The notes beneath the pieces were generated by a model. That model did no database searches. It had not been told where the DNA came from and worked only from the letters and a program-made list of their open reading frames with translations. This document shows positions 17,501 through 24,146 of a DNA stretch of 25,412 nucleotides, piece after piece; the stretch's first letter is position 1, and every line of letters begins with the position of its first letter. Source of the stretch: an uncultured Eubacteriales bacterium (GTDB lineage Bacteria > Bacillota > Clostridia > HGM11514); the NCBI GenBank assembly GCA_902492655.1, contig CABUMF010000028.1, forward strand, positions 1 through 25,412. Direction: 5' to 3'. The translations under genes were made by a program, and so were the position numbers.

Positions 17501-17768
17501 CGGAGCTGCACCTTCAAAATCAATAATTGCTTACGCAACAATTGATTTAGGGTACGGTCATACGGTTTCCGAATGCGGTTATTATATAACAAACGCTGAC
17601 GGTGTTACGATTACACTGCCCGCAACGGCAGTTCCTGCAGGTCTTTCCTACGGTATCAGAATGGTAGGTCCCGCTCTCGTTGCCGGCACATATACGATTC
17701 AGTCTTATGTAAAGCTTAGCGACGGTGAAATAATTCGTGGCGCAGAGCAAAATGTTCAGCTGAACTGA
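14556..17768 (+). CDS. Large secreted multidomain protein with internal repeats
   Basis: Extracellular protein of 1070 residues, function unknown. A signal peptide is evident: M-K-R-Y, a hydrophobic core, and likely cleavage after A-G-A at residue 25. By eye the mature part contains: module A1 (~35-215), repeat B1 (~218-315), a bacterial-Ig-like stretch (~318-420), a concanavalin/LamG-like domain (~422-605), B2 (~607-690), A2 (~694-868), B3 (~870-960) and a C-terminal beta domain (~965-1070). A1 and A2 share I-Y-V-G-R-I-Y-Q-W-S-V-D versus Y-Y-I-G-R-S-Y-R-Y-D-I-N. B repeats resemble InlB-B-type modules (G-N-G-V-V-S-F; G-G-A-N-V-S-V-N-G). No LPxTG, SLH or dockerin motif is seen, so attachment is unknown. 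Glycan binding is inferred from the LamG-like fold and the neighbouring locus. Composition is rich in T, N, S, V, with few cysteines, as in exported proteins. Confidence 0.85.
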   Translation: MKRYLSLLLAMVLAISCLAVVSAGAEEVTPTVHTETVKIFDGDLKTGGNIKKPTGYNGVYDGVNGSFYWESKDSTSEQRTAITPVTPINIYVGRIYQWSVDLSASVLEGGTSLPTMMNHQFGLKTTGRSDANGGYAKLKNLRTNGYAGLYTQLTWNTTSIPAERTTFTTDKYEVVSVPSDINGGLYETFSNLQLWVNKGSHAALTFYDMDLEETITRYDTKFNIGSNGSVYIASYADLDGENALSNVSVANGSVKAFEKNTTPSVMVLADAGYVIDTLSYNGTAVEGATDETSYTYTMDKIAGVGDFTVTFKKSDEVAQNFEYISLSSNKTLYNNESCLFEPIIVKGYDSEGNETVITGSKYLSYTIKGTAFNIVNRFISTGTQEGISIVGATYKNADGTEVKTSVIFQKTSKVLNKFNQANYTLQEPGHAEGSTSCFTWPSSDTGGWALRAYLGSNNSDPTNTTAGLNWKTNSARLASGWFYDDGVNKANFTAYFKNKRIDARNEGVAFDSNYAIGKSSNTATNYGTGTTATKGWHQVVIFIDNSGYVNSYVDGILVRREVMPTFSESADTDYSNYFELRASKVKGVTSKFDELYIADFAMPKTEYDITVQLSGGANVSVNGTAVSNNSVVTVSAGQDIVFRAKNKTERIATIEKVDPTGFNRASYTVNAKSYTITDTSNDAVYKVTLEKIGTPVEKEVFYEDFKGTAQEGSSFAITNRNRKLSFTNAANTAYDADNGYVSFSKADGEGAAVPYFTIQNNDGTSFFDYYIGRSYRYDINVNTYAIGQYIYLENAPNVNGKTGVSGSTITMNVNHDGFQTTSKTLNIESLSSDNGVTWTATSKPVDRLALCSFVTDIRTFNELKITEIKYTLPVTLTKSGNGVVSFTEIDDVSHDMTAGENAVEIGDRTFKFTPDEGYKIKSVSLNGASIPVTNVDGFETVLAIDDASALDVEFAEKTVTKPSVTTGEFQINNSYDYSVFVPGAAPSKSIIAYATIDLGYGHTVSECGYYITNADGVTITLPATAVPAGLSYGIRMVGPALVAGTYTIQSYVKLSDGEIIRGAEQNVQLN

Positions 17769-17780
17769 TTTGAAAATTTC

Positions 17781-17817
17781 ACACCCTCTTTGAGAAATCA
17801 GAGAGGGTGTTTTTTTA
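17781..17817 (+). terminator. Strong intrinsic terminator after the secreted-protein gene
   Basis: Stem ACACCCTCT (17781-17789) pairs perfectly with AGAGGGTGT (17802-17810), 9 bp with a 12-base loop, followed by a run of Ts through 17816. It begins 12 bases after the stop codon. Confidence 0.92.
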
Positions 17818-17843
17818 AAAATTATTGTTTTTACATATTCGGG

Positions 17844-17872
17844 TTGATTTATTCTTTAAGATATAGTATAAT
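17844..17872 (+). promoter_or_regulatory. Promoter of the GIY-YIG / ylmH pair
   Basis: TTGATT at 17844-17849 (four of six consensus bases), 17-base spacer, TATAAT at 17867-17872. Transcription would start near 17879, about 64 bases before the first gene. It is the first promoter after the strong terminator. Confidence 0.7.
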
Positions 17873-17942
17873 AAACAGGAAGTGTTTTAATACAAAAGGA
17901 TTATGTTCCGAAAACTCATGAAAGAAAATCGGTAATTTTATT

Positions 17943-18197
17943 ATGTATTATGTATATATTCTTCGTTGCGGTGACGGTTCGCTTTATACCGGCATTACAA
18001 CGGATATTGAAAGAAGACTCAAAATGCATACGGGGGAGATTTCGGGCGGTGCAAAATATACCCGTTCAAAAGGTGTCCGCTCCGTTGAAGCGGTTTTTGA
18101 AGCATCTGACCGCAGGGCGGCATCAAGGCTTGAATATCAAATCAAACATATGACAAAGAAGCAAAAGGAAGAGCTTATTTCAGGGGAGCGGCAATGA
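17943..18197 (+). CDS. GIY-YIG nuclease-domain protein (YhbQ/UPF0213-like)
   Basis: Small stand-alone GIY-YIG domain of 84 residues. Motifs: Y-Y-V-Y-I-L-R-C (GIY equivalent), S-L-Y-T-G-I-T (YIG equivalent), then the catalytic-type arginine in I-E-R-R-L and a glutamate in R-L-E-Y-Q-I-K. Members of this group have DNase activity in some bacteria, but the cellular role is poorly defined. The ribosome binding site before ATG 17943 is weak (no clear AGGAG), suggesting modest translation. The stop overlaps the next start in an ATGA, coupling it to ylmH. Confidence 0.88.
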   Translation: MYYVYILRCGDGSLYTGITTDIERRLKMHTGEISGGAKYTRSKGVRSVEAVFEASDRRAASRLEYQIKHMTKKQKEELISGERQ

Positions 18198-18934
18198 ACA
18201 ACGAGGAAAAATTCTTTATATCTCACACCCATGATAAATGCAGAGAATGTATAAATAAAAATATGCTGACGCAAACGGGCTTTTTGGATCTTCATGAGCA
18301 GTCCCTTGTGCTTTCGGAACGCTACGATTGCCCTTTCTTGCTTTTCGGCGGCTACGATGATGCGGAAAGAAAAATGCTTCTGTTTCTTCCTGCCTATGAG
18401 GTATCGCAAGACGATTACGGGATTTCGGTGCTCGGCATTAAAATTTCTTCTAAATCTCCGCTTTCTCACAGGGATTATCTCGGTGCACTTATGTCCCTGG
18501 GAATAAAAAGGGAGAATATCGGCGATATAATCGTAAACGATTGCGGAGCTCAGATTATAGTAAGGGACGAGATTTGCAATTTTTTGCTTTCAAATCTTGT
18601 GAGGGCAGGACATACCACGCTTGACTGTGAGGTGCTTCCTCTGTCCTCGCTAAATATAGGCGAAATCAAATTTAAGGAGTTTTCAAAAACCGTTGCTTCG
18701 CCGAGAGTTGACTGCGTTGTTTCGGCAATATTCAATTTGTCAAGAACAGCCGGCTCTGAAGCTGTGAAAACCGGGCTTGTATTTGTAAACGGGCGTGAGG
18801 TTCAAAAACAATCCCTTGAAATTTCTCAGGGGGATAAAATTACGGTAAGGCGCTGCGGTAAGGCTGTTGTTACGGAAATCGGCGGTCTAACAAGGAAGGG
18901 ACGCACGGTAATTTCAGGGAAAATTTACAGTTAA
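18194..18934 (+). CDS. ylmH: YlmH-like S4-domain RNA-binding protein
   Basis: RNA-binding protein of 246 residues with the YlmH layout: an N-terminal domain, a central domain (L-G-A-L-M-S-L-G-I-K-R-E-N-I-G-D-I and V-N-D-C-G-A-Q-I-I-V) and a C-terminal S4 domain from about residue 172 (R-V-D-C-V-V-S ... G-L-V-F-V-N-G-R-E-V, then G-D-K-I-T-V-R). In Bacillus, YlmH is a ribosome-associated factor linked to ribosome quality control and lies beside cell-division genes; here the neighbour is a GIY-YIG gene instead. AGGGGAG ends 5 bases before the ATG. No clear terminator follows, only an inverted repeat without a T-run. Confidence 0.88.
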   Translation: MNNEEKFFISHTHDKCRECINKNMLTQTGFLDLHEQSLVLSERYDCPFLLFGGYDDAERKMLLFLPAYEVSQDDYGISVLGIKISSKSPLSHRDYLGALMSLGIKRENIGDIIVNDCGAQIIVRDEICNFLLSNLVRAGHTTLDCEVLPLSSLNIGEIKFKEFSKTVASPRVDCVVSAIFNLSRTAGSEAVKTGLVFVNGREVQKQSLEISQGDKITVRRCGKAVVTEIGGLTRKGRTVISGKIYS

Positions 18935-18943
18935 ATGACAAAA

Positions 18944-18970
18944 GTAAACATTGGTTTTCATACTGTTTAC
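18944..18970. repeat. Inverted repeat GTAAACA / TGTTTAC
   Basis: Arms GTAAACA (18944-18950) and TGTTTAC (18964-18970), 13 bases apart, ten bases after the ylmH stop. It could be an operator or a weak transcript-end hairpin; there is no clean T-tract. Confidence 0.4.
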
Positions 18971-18991
18971 ATAATCATTACATAAATTGAG

Positions 18992-19129
18992 TTATCCACA
19001 TTTTTGTATGTCAAAAAAGACTTGAAATATGGGTTATTCACAAAGTTATGCACTTTATCCACATTTTATGGATGCTCGAAAAACGGCTTATTTTGGTCAA
19101 AATCGGTTAACATAATATAATTATCAACA
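18992..19129 (+). promoter_or_regulatory. Cluster of DnaA-box-like 9-mers
   Basis: Five same-strand sites in 138 bases of AT-rich intergenic DNA: TTATCCACA at 18992 and 19055 (both perfect consensus), TTATTCACA at 19034, TTATGCACT at 19046 (abutting the box at 19055) and TTATCAACA at 19121. The matches are direct. That DnaA binds here, and whether it controls the MATE operon, titrates DnaA or starts replication, is inference. The only genes beside it are ylmH and MATE, not dnaA, dnaN, recF or gyrB. Confidence 0.6.
19093..19121 (+). promoter_or_regulatory. Candidate promoter of the MATE-queH-deacetylase operon
   Basis: TATAAT at 19116-19121 with TTGGTC (only TTG matches) 17 bases upstream at 19093-19098. 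The last DnaA-like box starts at 19121, directly under the -10. A second weak option is TTTACG 19136 with TTTAAT 19159. The weak -35 would suit regulated expression. Confidence 0.4.
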
Positions 19130-19192
19130 TTGCGTTTTACGAAAAAATGCACCTGAAATTTAATCATAATTATAAAAAACGGAGATGTAAAA

Positions 19193-20563
19193 ATGGCTGA
19201 TTCGGGAAGGTTCGATGTAACTAAAGGACCTCTTCTTTTGAAAATATTCAGGTTTTCCCTACCGCTTATGGCGGCAGGGATACTCCAGCTTGGCTTTAAT
19301 ATGGTTGACTCGATGGTGGTCGGCAGATTTGACGGCAGCCGTGCTCTTGCTTCCGTTGGTGCAACCACAACCATTATCAATCTTTTGGTAAACGGGTTTA
19401 TTGGGCTGTCCGTAGGCGCAACGGTTGTAATTTCCCAGTCTATGGGTGCCAAAGACTACAAAAGGGCGAGCGAGTACGCTCATGCCTCAATCACGGTTTC
19501 TCTTATGTTGGGCGTAATCATGGGCATTTGCGGTTTTTTCGTTTCCGGCACCGCATTAAAGCTTATGGGCGTTCCGGCGGAGGTTCTTCCTCTTTCGAGG
19601 ATGTATCTCAGAATTTATTTTATCGGTACTCCGGTAAGCCTGCTATATAACTTCGGCAGTGCAATAATGAGAACCGTCGGCGATACCAAAAGACCTATGC
19701 TGTACCTTGGCGTAGGCGGAATTGTCAATGTGTTTTTAAATCTTTTGTTCGTAATCGTGTTTAAGCTTTCGGTTGCCGGTGTTGCGATTGCAACGGTTAT
19801 TTCAAATATTGTTTCCGCCGTTTTGGTTATGCGAGATTTGATGACGAGCGGAACCTGTTGTCGGATTAACATAAAGGAGCTCGGATTTAAAGCGGAAGAG
19901 CTTAAAAATATCTTTGCAATAGGGTTTCCGGCTTGCATACAGTCCGCAATGTTTTCGATTTCAAATATTATTATGCAATCGTCCATAAACAGCTTTGGTG
20001 CCGCCGCAATCGCAGGAAATACGGCTGCTCAAAGTCTTGAAGGTTTTCAGATGGTCGCACTTGACGGATTCACGCAAAGCTGTACTACCTTTGTCGGTCA
20101 GAATTTCGGAGCAAAAAAGCCGTCAAGAATTATGAGGGTTTGGGGGTTGTGCCTTTTATGCTCGGTGATTGCGGAAATTGTTTTTGTTTGCGTTATGATT
20201 CCGCTGAGATTTAAGGCAATAGCTCTTTTTATTCCGGATGATGCCAAAGCCGTTGCGTTTGCGTCCAAAAGATATGTAATAATGTGCTCAACCCACATTT
20301 TTGCGGCGGTCATGAATATTACAGTCGGGGCACTTCGTAGTATGGGAAAATCTCTTTTGCCAATGCTGCAAAGCATTTTCGGAGTTTGCATTTTGCGACT
20401 TATATATATATTTACATATTTCAGAACCCACAGGGATTACATAACGCTTATGTCGATTTACCCCGCAACATGGTTTATTACGGCGTGCGTGCTTGTTTGT
20501 ATGTTTCTTGTGTGTTGCAGGCGGTTCAAAAGAGAGTTACAAATAAACGGTGAGATGGTATGA
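19193..20563 (+). CDS. MATE-family efflux transporter
   Basis: Multidrug/toxic-compound extrusion transporter of 456 residues with twelve expected hydrophobic helices in two halves. The opening K-I-F-R-F-S-L-P-L-M, N-M-V-D-S-M-V-V-G-R and the later G-A-A-A-I-A-G-N-T-A-A-Q and F-V-G-Q-N-F-G-A are typical of the family. It uses a sodium or proton gradient to export cationic or metabolite substrates; which one cannot be told. CGGAGATG precedes the ATG. Its stop overlaps queH as ATGA, making it the first gene of a three-gene operon. Whether the MATE protein has any link to queuosine precursors is unknown. Confidence 0.94.
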   Translation: MADSGRFDVTKGPLLLKIFRFSLPLMAAGILQLGFNMVDSMVVGRFDGSRALASVGATTTIINLLVNGFIGLSVGATVVISQSMGAKDYKRASEYAHASITVSLMLGVIMGICGFFVSGTALKLMGVPAEVLPLSRMYLRIYFIGTPVSLLYNFGSAIMRTVGDTKRPMLYLGVGGIVNVFLNLLFVIVFKLSVAGVAIATVISNIVSAVLVMRDLMTSGTCCRINIKELGFKAEELKNIFAIGFPACIQSAMFSISNIIMQSSINSFGAAAIAGNTAAQSLEGFQMVALDGFTQSCTTFVGQNFGAKKPSRIMRVWGLCLLCSVIAEIVFVCVMIPLRFKAIALFIPDDAKAVAFASKRYVIMCSTHIFAAVMNITVGALRSMGKSLLPMLQSIFGVCILRLIYIFTYFRTHRDYITLMSIYPATWFITACVLVCMFLVCCRRFKRELQINGEMV

Positions 20564-21168
20564 AAACAAATTATCAACTGCTGCTTGATGAACAGCTGAA
20601 AAAGCTTGACGGCAGAAAAAAGCTGCTGCTTCATTCCTGCTGTGCTCCTTGCTCCACATATGTTTTGGAGTATCTTAAGGAGTATTTCGATATAACGGTT
20701 TTATATTATAACCCAAATATCTATCCTCCCGATGAGTTTTACTTAAGAGAAAAGGAACAAAAAAGACTTTGTGAAGCTCTGGGCATCGGCGAGGTATTCA
20801 TAGGGTACGATGAAAATGAGTTTTACAAGGCGGTTCGAGGCTTGGAAAAGGAGTCTGAGGGTGGAGCAAGATGTCTTGAATGCTTCAGGTTGAGGCTTTT
20901 CAAAACCGCCGAGTATGCAAAAAATAACGGTTTTGACTTTTTTACCACAACGCTATCTATAAGTCCTCACAAAAATGCGGAGGTTTTAAATTCTGTTTGC
21001 AAAGAGGCGTCCGAAAAATTCGGCGTGCCGAACCTTTGGGCGGATTTTAAAAAGCGAGGCGGCTATAAACGCTCCTGCGAGCTGTCGGAGGAGTACGGAA
21101 TATACAGGCAAAATTATTGCGGATGCATATTTTCAATAAAAGGAGAAAAACAAAATGATTACTTATGA
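20560..21168 (+). CDS. queH: QueH, epoxyqueuosine reductase
   Basis: Enzyme of 202 residues (former DUF208) that reduces epoxyqueuosine to queuosine in tRNA, the last step of Q synthesis and the non-homologous alternative to QueG. Diagnostic motifs: L-L-H-S-C-C-A-P-C near residues 23-31, G-A-R-C-L-E-C-F near 104, T-T-T-L-S-I-S-P-H and the terminal N-Y-C-G-C-I-F-S. These cysteines bind the iron-sulfur and iron sites in the known enzyme. It overlaps the MATE stop as ATGA and runs 14 bases into the next gene. It belongs functionally with the two riboswitch-controlled queT genes ten kilobases upstream; tgt and queA are not in the window. Confidence 0.95.
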   Translation: MKTNYQLLLDEQLKKLDGRKKLLLHSCCAPCSTYVLEYLKEYFDITVLYYNPNIYPPDEFYLREKEQKRLCEALGIGEVFIGYDENEFYKAVRGLEKESEGGARCLECFRLRLFKTAEYAKNNGFDFFTTTLSISPHKNAEVLNSVCKEASEKFGVPNLWADFKKRGGYKRSCELSEEYGIYRQNYCGCIFSIKGEKQNDYL

Positions 21169-21952
21169 TGTTTTCAGCGGCGGGTGCAAAAGCGTTTTTA
21201 CAATGAGCTATGATGACGGCAAAACAGAGGACCGCCGTCTGGTTGCACTTATGAACAAATACGGTATCAAGGGTACATTCAATCTCAACAGCGGAAGACT
21301 TGGAAGCGGTGATGAATTTGTCCGCCCCGATGAGGTTAAGGATCTGTACCGAGGACACGAGGTTGCGGTTCATACGGTAACACATCCGTGGCTGAATCGC
21401 TGCTCTGCAGATACGCTTTACAAGGAAATTGCCGAGGACAGACGAGCCCTTGAACGCCTTGTGGGCTATCCGGTGCGGGGAATGGCTTATCCGTTCGGCT
21501 TATGCGATGACAGGATTGTTGAGGTTGCTAAAAATGCCGGTATTGTTTATTCAAGAACGACTTCCCGCGATGACTTTAACATTCCGAGTGATTTTTTGAG
21601 GCTTAAATCAACCTGCCACCACAGAGATGCTCTCGAGATGCTTGAAAAATTCAGCGAGTATGTTAAGCCTTCCTGGAGAAGCGGTTGTTGCTTCTATGTC
21701 TGGGGGCACAGCTATGAGTTCAAAACAGAGGAGGACTGGGCAAATATCGAGAAGCTGTTCATAGGAATTAAAGAGGTGGACAGCGTTTGGTTTGCAACAA
21801 ATATTGAGATTTACGACTATTTAACGGCACAGAGAAGCCTCAGGATTACTCTTGATGAGGATATGGTCGAAAACCCGACCTCCGTTGATGTATGGATAAA
21901 AAAGGACGGAAAAGTAGTCAAAATTCCTAAATGCTCAACGGTTATGCTGTAA
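21155..21952 (+). CDS. Polysaccharide deacetylase-like (NodB/CE4) protein
   Basis: Carbohydrate-esterase-4 fold protein of 265 residues. Motif 1 is T-M-S-Y-D-D-G with D20 and D21; motif 2 is H73-T-V-T-H77, the metal histidines; motif 3 is M-A-Y-P-F-G. A late G-H-S-Y-E-F supplies another conserved histidine. There is no signal peptide, so it likely acts in the cytoplasm on a sugar or nucleotide-sugar derivative rather than on wall peptidoglycan. AGGAG at 21141-21145 lies inside the end of queH. The ATG (21155) overlaps queH by 14 bases, so translation is coupled. The stop TAA is the left half-centre of an 18-base palindrome. The substrate is unknown. Confidence 0.88.
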   Translation: MITYDVFSGGCKSVFTMSYDDGKTEDRRLVALMNKYGIKGTFNLNSGRLGSGDEFVRPDEVKDLYRGHEVAVHTVTHPWLNRCSADTLYKEIAEDRRALERLVGYPVRGMAYPFGLCDDRIVEVAKNAGIVYSRTTSRDDFNIPSDFLRLKSTCHHRDALEMLEKFSEYVKPSWRSGCCFYVWGHSYEFKTEEDWANIEKLFIGIKEVDSVWFATNIEIYDYLTAQRSLRITLDEDMVENPTSVDVWIKKDGKVVKIPKCSTVML

Positions 21953-21962
21953 AGTTACAGCA
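21945..21962. repeat. 18-base palindrome overlapping the deacetylase stop
   Basis: TGCTGTAA-AG-TTACAGCA (21945-21962), arms of 8 bases. The TAA is the deacetylase stop codon. As RNA it folds as a 7-bp stem with loop AAGT, followed by AAAAAG rather than Ts, so a protein operator or a processing stem is as likely as a terminator. It lies 26 bases (centre to centre) upstream of the ARG box. Confidence 0.55.
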
Positions 21963-21970
21963 AAAAGACA

Positions 21971-22000
21971 GTTGCATTTTTATGCAAAAAGTATTATAAT
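21971..22000 (+). promoter_or_regulatory. argD-argF promoter with ARG box (ArgR/AhrC operator)
   Basis: -35 TTGCAT (21972-21977), 17-base spacer, -10 TATAAT (21995-22000). A perfect palindrome TTGCAT-TTTT-ATGCAA (21972-21987) covers the -35. Bases 21971-21988 fit the ARG-box pattern TNTGNAT-WWWW-ATNCANA at 17 of 18 positions (first base G, not T). Repression by arginine-bound ArgR is the expected outcome; argR itself is not in the window. Confidence 0.75.
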
Positions 22001-22019
22001 AATTAACAGGGTGACGAAT

Positions 22020-23219
22020 GTGGAAATTCAGAAAATAAAAGAACTTGATAAGAAATTTTTTATGAATGTGTTCGGAGAACGCACAAACATATGCTTTGAA
22101 AGCGGCGAAGACGCGTATTTGATTGATACGGAAGGGAAAAGGTATCTTGACCTTTTTGCCGGAATTGCCGTAAATGCGGTTGGCTACGGCAATAAGTATT
22201 TTGCGGATACGATGTGTGATTTTATGCAAAATCATGTTCTTCACACTTCAAACCTTTATTATGTTGAGCCCCAAAGCCTGCTGGCTGAAAAAATATGCAG
22301 CTGCTCCTGTGCGGACAAGGTGTATTTTGCAAACAGCGGAGCGGAGGCGAACGAATGTGCAATTAAGCTTGCTAAAATCTATCAGTACAAAAAGGGAAGC
22401 GGAAAAACAAAGATAATAACGCTTAAAAACTCCTTTCACGGCAGGACGCTTGCAACGGTTGCCGCAACCGGTCAGGAAAAATATCAAAAGCCGTATAAGC
22501 CGCTCACGCCCGGCTTTGTACATATAGATATTAACGATACCGAAGCTCTCAAAAAGGAATTTGCAAGCGGCGATGTGTGTGCCGTAATCGCAGAGCCTAT
22601 TCAGGGCGAAAGCGGAATTCATCCGTTGAGCTCTGAGTTTGCCTCGGAGATGAGAAGGCTTTGCTCGGAAAATGATGCAATTCTTATTTTTGACGAGGTT
22701 CAGACCGGCATGGGCAGAACGGGAAATCTTTTTGCTTATGAAACCATAGGGGTTACACCGGATGTGTTTACGGTTGCAAAGGCTCTCGGCGGAGGAATCC
22801 CCATAAGCGCTTGCTGTGCTAAGGATTTTGTCGCAAAGGCTTTTGAGCCCGGAGATCACGGCGGAACCTTCGGCGGAAATGCTTTTGCCTGCAAGGCAGG
22901 ACTGACGGTTTTTGAAATCATTGAAAAACAGGGGCTTGTTGAAAATTCAAGGGCTGTCGGGGCATATCTCAAAGAGGAGCTTATAAAGCTTAAGGAGAGG
23001 TATCCGATAATAACCGATGTCAGAGGCTACGGGCTTATGATTGGCATTGAAACGCCTATGTTTAAAGAATTCATTGCTCGCCTTTTGGAGTCGGGCATTG
23101 TTGCCGGAAGCGCGGGCGGCTCTGTAATAAGGCTTGTTCCGCCGCTTATTATTACCAAAGAAGATGCGGATTTGTTTATTAAAAAATTTACTGAAATATT
23201 AGAGGAATCAAAAAAATGA
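22020..23219 (+). CDS. argD: ArgD, acetylornithine aminotransferase
   Basis: PLP-dependent class III aminotransferase of 399 residues; it converts N-acetylglutamate semialdehyde to N-acetylornithine in arginine synthesis. Motifs: N-S-G-A-E-A-N-E for phosphate binding, F-H-G-R-T-L, I-F-D-E-V-Q-T-G-M-G-R-T-G, and the Schiff-base lysine K254 in V-A-K-A-L-G-G-G. The open frame extends back to TTG 21972, but that TTG is the promoter -35. I start at GTG 22020, with AGGGTGA ending 5 bases upstream, giving the usual N terminus (E-I-Q-K-I-K-E-L-D). It overlaps argF as ATGA. argC, argJ, argB, argG and argH are not in the window. An ornithine or other omega-aminotransferase is the main alternative, made unlikely by the ARG box and argF. 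Confidence 0.93.
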   Translation: MEIQKIKELDKKFFMNVFGERTNICFESGEDAYLIDTEGKRYLDLFAGIAVNAVGYGNKYFADTMCDFMQNHVLHTSNLYYVEPQSLLAEKICSCSCADKVYFANSGAEANECAIKLAKIYQYKKGSGKTKIITLKNSFHGRTLATVAATGQEKYQKPYKPLTPGFVHIDINDTEALKKEFASGDVCAVIAEPIQGESGIHPLSSEFASEMRRLCSENDAILIFDEVQTGMGRTGNLFAYETIGVTPDVFTVAKALGGGIPISACCAKDFVAKAFEPGDHGGTFGGNAFACKAGLTVFEIIEKQGLVENSRAVGAYLKEELIKLKERYPIITDVRGYGLMIGIETPMFKEFIARLLESGIVAGSAGGSVIRLVPPLIITKEDADLFIKKFTEILEESKK

Positions 23220-24136
23220 AACATTTACTTTCTATTCACGATTTGAGCGTTGACGAGGTCAAAAAAATTCTTGATACCGCCTATGACCTCAAAGCAAAGC
23301 TTAAGGCCGGTATCGAACACAAAATTCTTTCGGGAAAATCAATGGGTATGATTTTTTCAAAATCCTCCACAAGGACAAGGGTTTCCTTTGAAACCGGTAT
23401 GTATCAGCTGGGAGGGCACGCCCTTTTCCTTTCGTCAAATGATATTCAGCTCGGGAGAGGCGAGTCTATCTACGATACCGCCAATGTTCTTTCAAGGTAT
23501 CTTGACGGAATAATGATAAGAACATTCAAGCAGAGCGATGTTGAGGATCTGGCAAAATACGGTTCAATCTCGATAATCAACGGTCTTACCGACCTTTTGC
23601 ATCCTTGCCAGGCTCTTACAGATGTTTTTACGGCATTTGAGCACAAGGGCAGGCTTGAAGGGCTTAAGCTTGCGTATATAGGTGACGGAAATAACATGGC
23701 TCATTCCCTTATGTATGCAGGTGCAAAGGTGGGCATGAATGTTTCTGTTGCATCGCCCAAGGGCTATGAGTGCAATGCCGAAATTATCGAGAACGCAAAA
23801 GCTGACGCAAAGCTTACCGGTGCGGTTATTGATGTTTCAAACGATCCGGAAAGGGCAATAGCGGATGCGGATGTTGTTTACACGGATACATGGGTAAGTA
23901 TGGGACAGGAAGAGGAAAAAGCTAAGAGAATTAAGGATTTTGAGGGCTATACAATAGATAAAAAGCTGTTTTCTTTGGCAAATCCTGCGGCTTTGTTTAT
24001 GCATTGCCTTCCTGCTTACAGGGGCTTTGAGGTGACAGAGGATGTCATTGACGGACCCAATTCCGTTATATTTGACGAGGCGGAAAACCGTTTGCATGTG
24101 CAAAAGGCTGTTATGGCCCTTACAATGGGTGATTGA
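23216..24136 (+). CDS. argF: ArgF, ornithine carbamoyltransferase
   Basis: Carbamoyl transferase of 306 residues producing citrulline from ornithine and carbamoyl phosphate. The catalytic and binding signatures are complete: S-S-T-R-T-R (phosphate), H-P-C-Q (carbamoyl), D-T-W-V-S-M-G-Q-E (ornithine loop) and H-C-L-P-A-Y-R-G. The SMG loop and HCLP separate it from aspartate carbamoyltransferase. The start overlaps the argD stop as ATGA, so it is translated from the ArgR-controlled transcript. Because it is encoded with argD behind an ARG box, a biosynthetic role is likelier than the catabolic arginine deiminase pathway (arcA and arcC are absent here). Confidence 0.97.
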   Translation: MKHLLSIHDLSVDEVKKILDTAYDLKAKLKAGIEHKILSGKSMGMIFSKSSTRTRVSFETGMYQLGGHALFLSSNDIQLGRGESIYDTANVLSRYLDGIMIRTFKQSDVEDLAKYGSISIINGLTDLLHPCQALTDVFTAFEHKGRLEGLKLAYIGDGNNMAHSLMYAGAKVGMNVSVASPKGYECNAEIIENAKADAKLTGAVIDVSNDPERAIADADVVYTDTWVSMGQEEEKAKRIKDFEGYTIDKKLFSLANPAALFMHCLPAYRGFEVTEDVIDGPNSVIFDEAENRLHVQKAVMALTMGD

Positions 24137-24146
24137 GGTTATAAAA

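Noticed and set aside
18935..19192. Chromosomal origin oriC
   Set aside because: DnaA boxes are present, but no dnaA, dnaN, recF, gyrB or rpmH gene is nearby; kept only as a DnaA-box cluster.
22248..22859. 203-residue minus-strand open frame
   Set aside because: It is a shadow of argD, with no recognisable domain.
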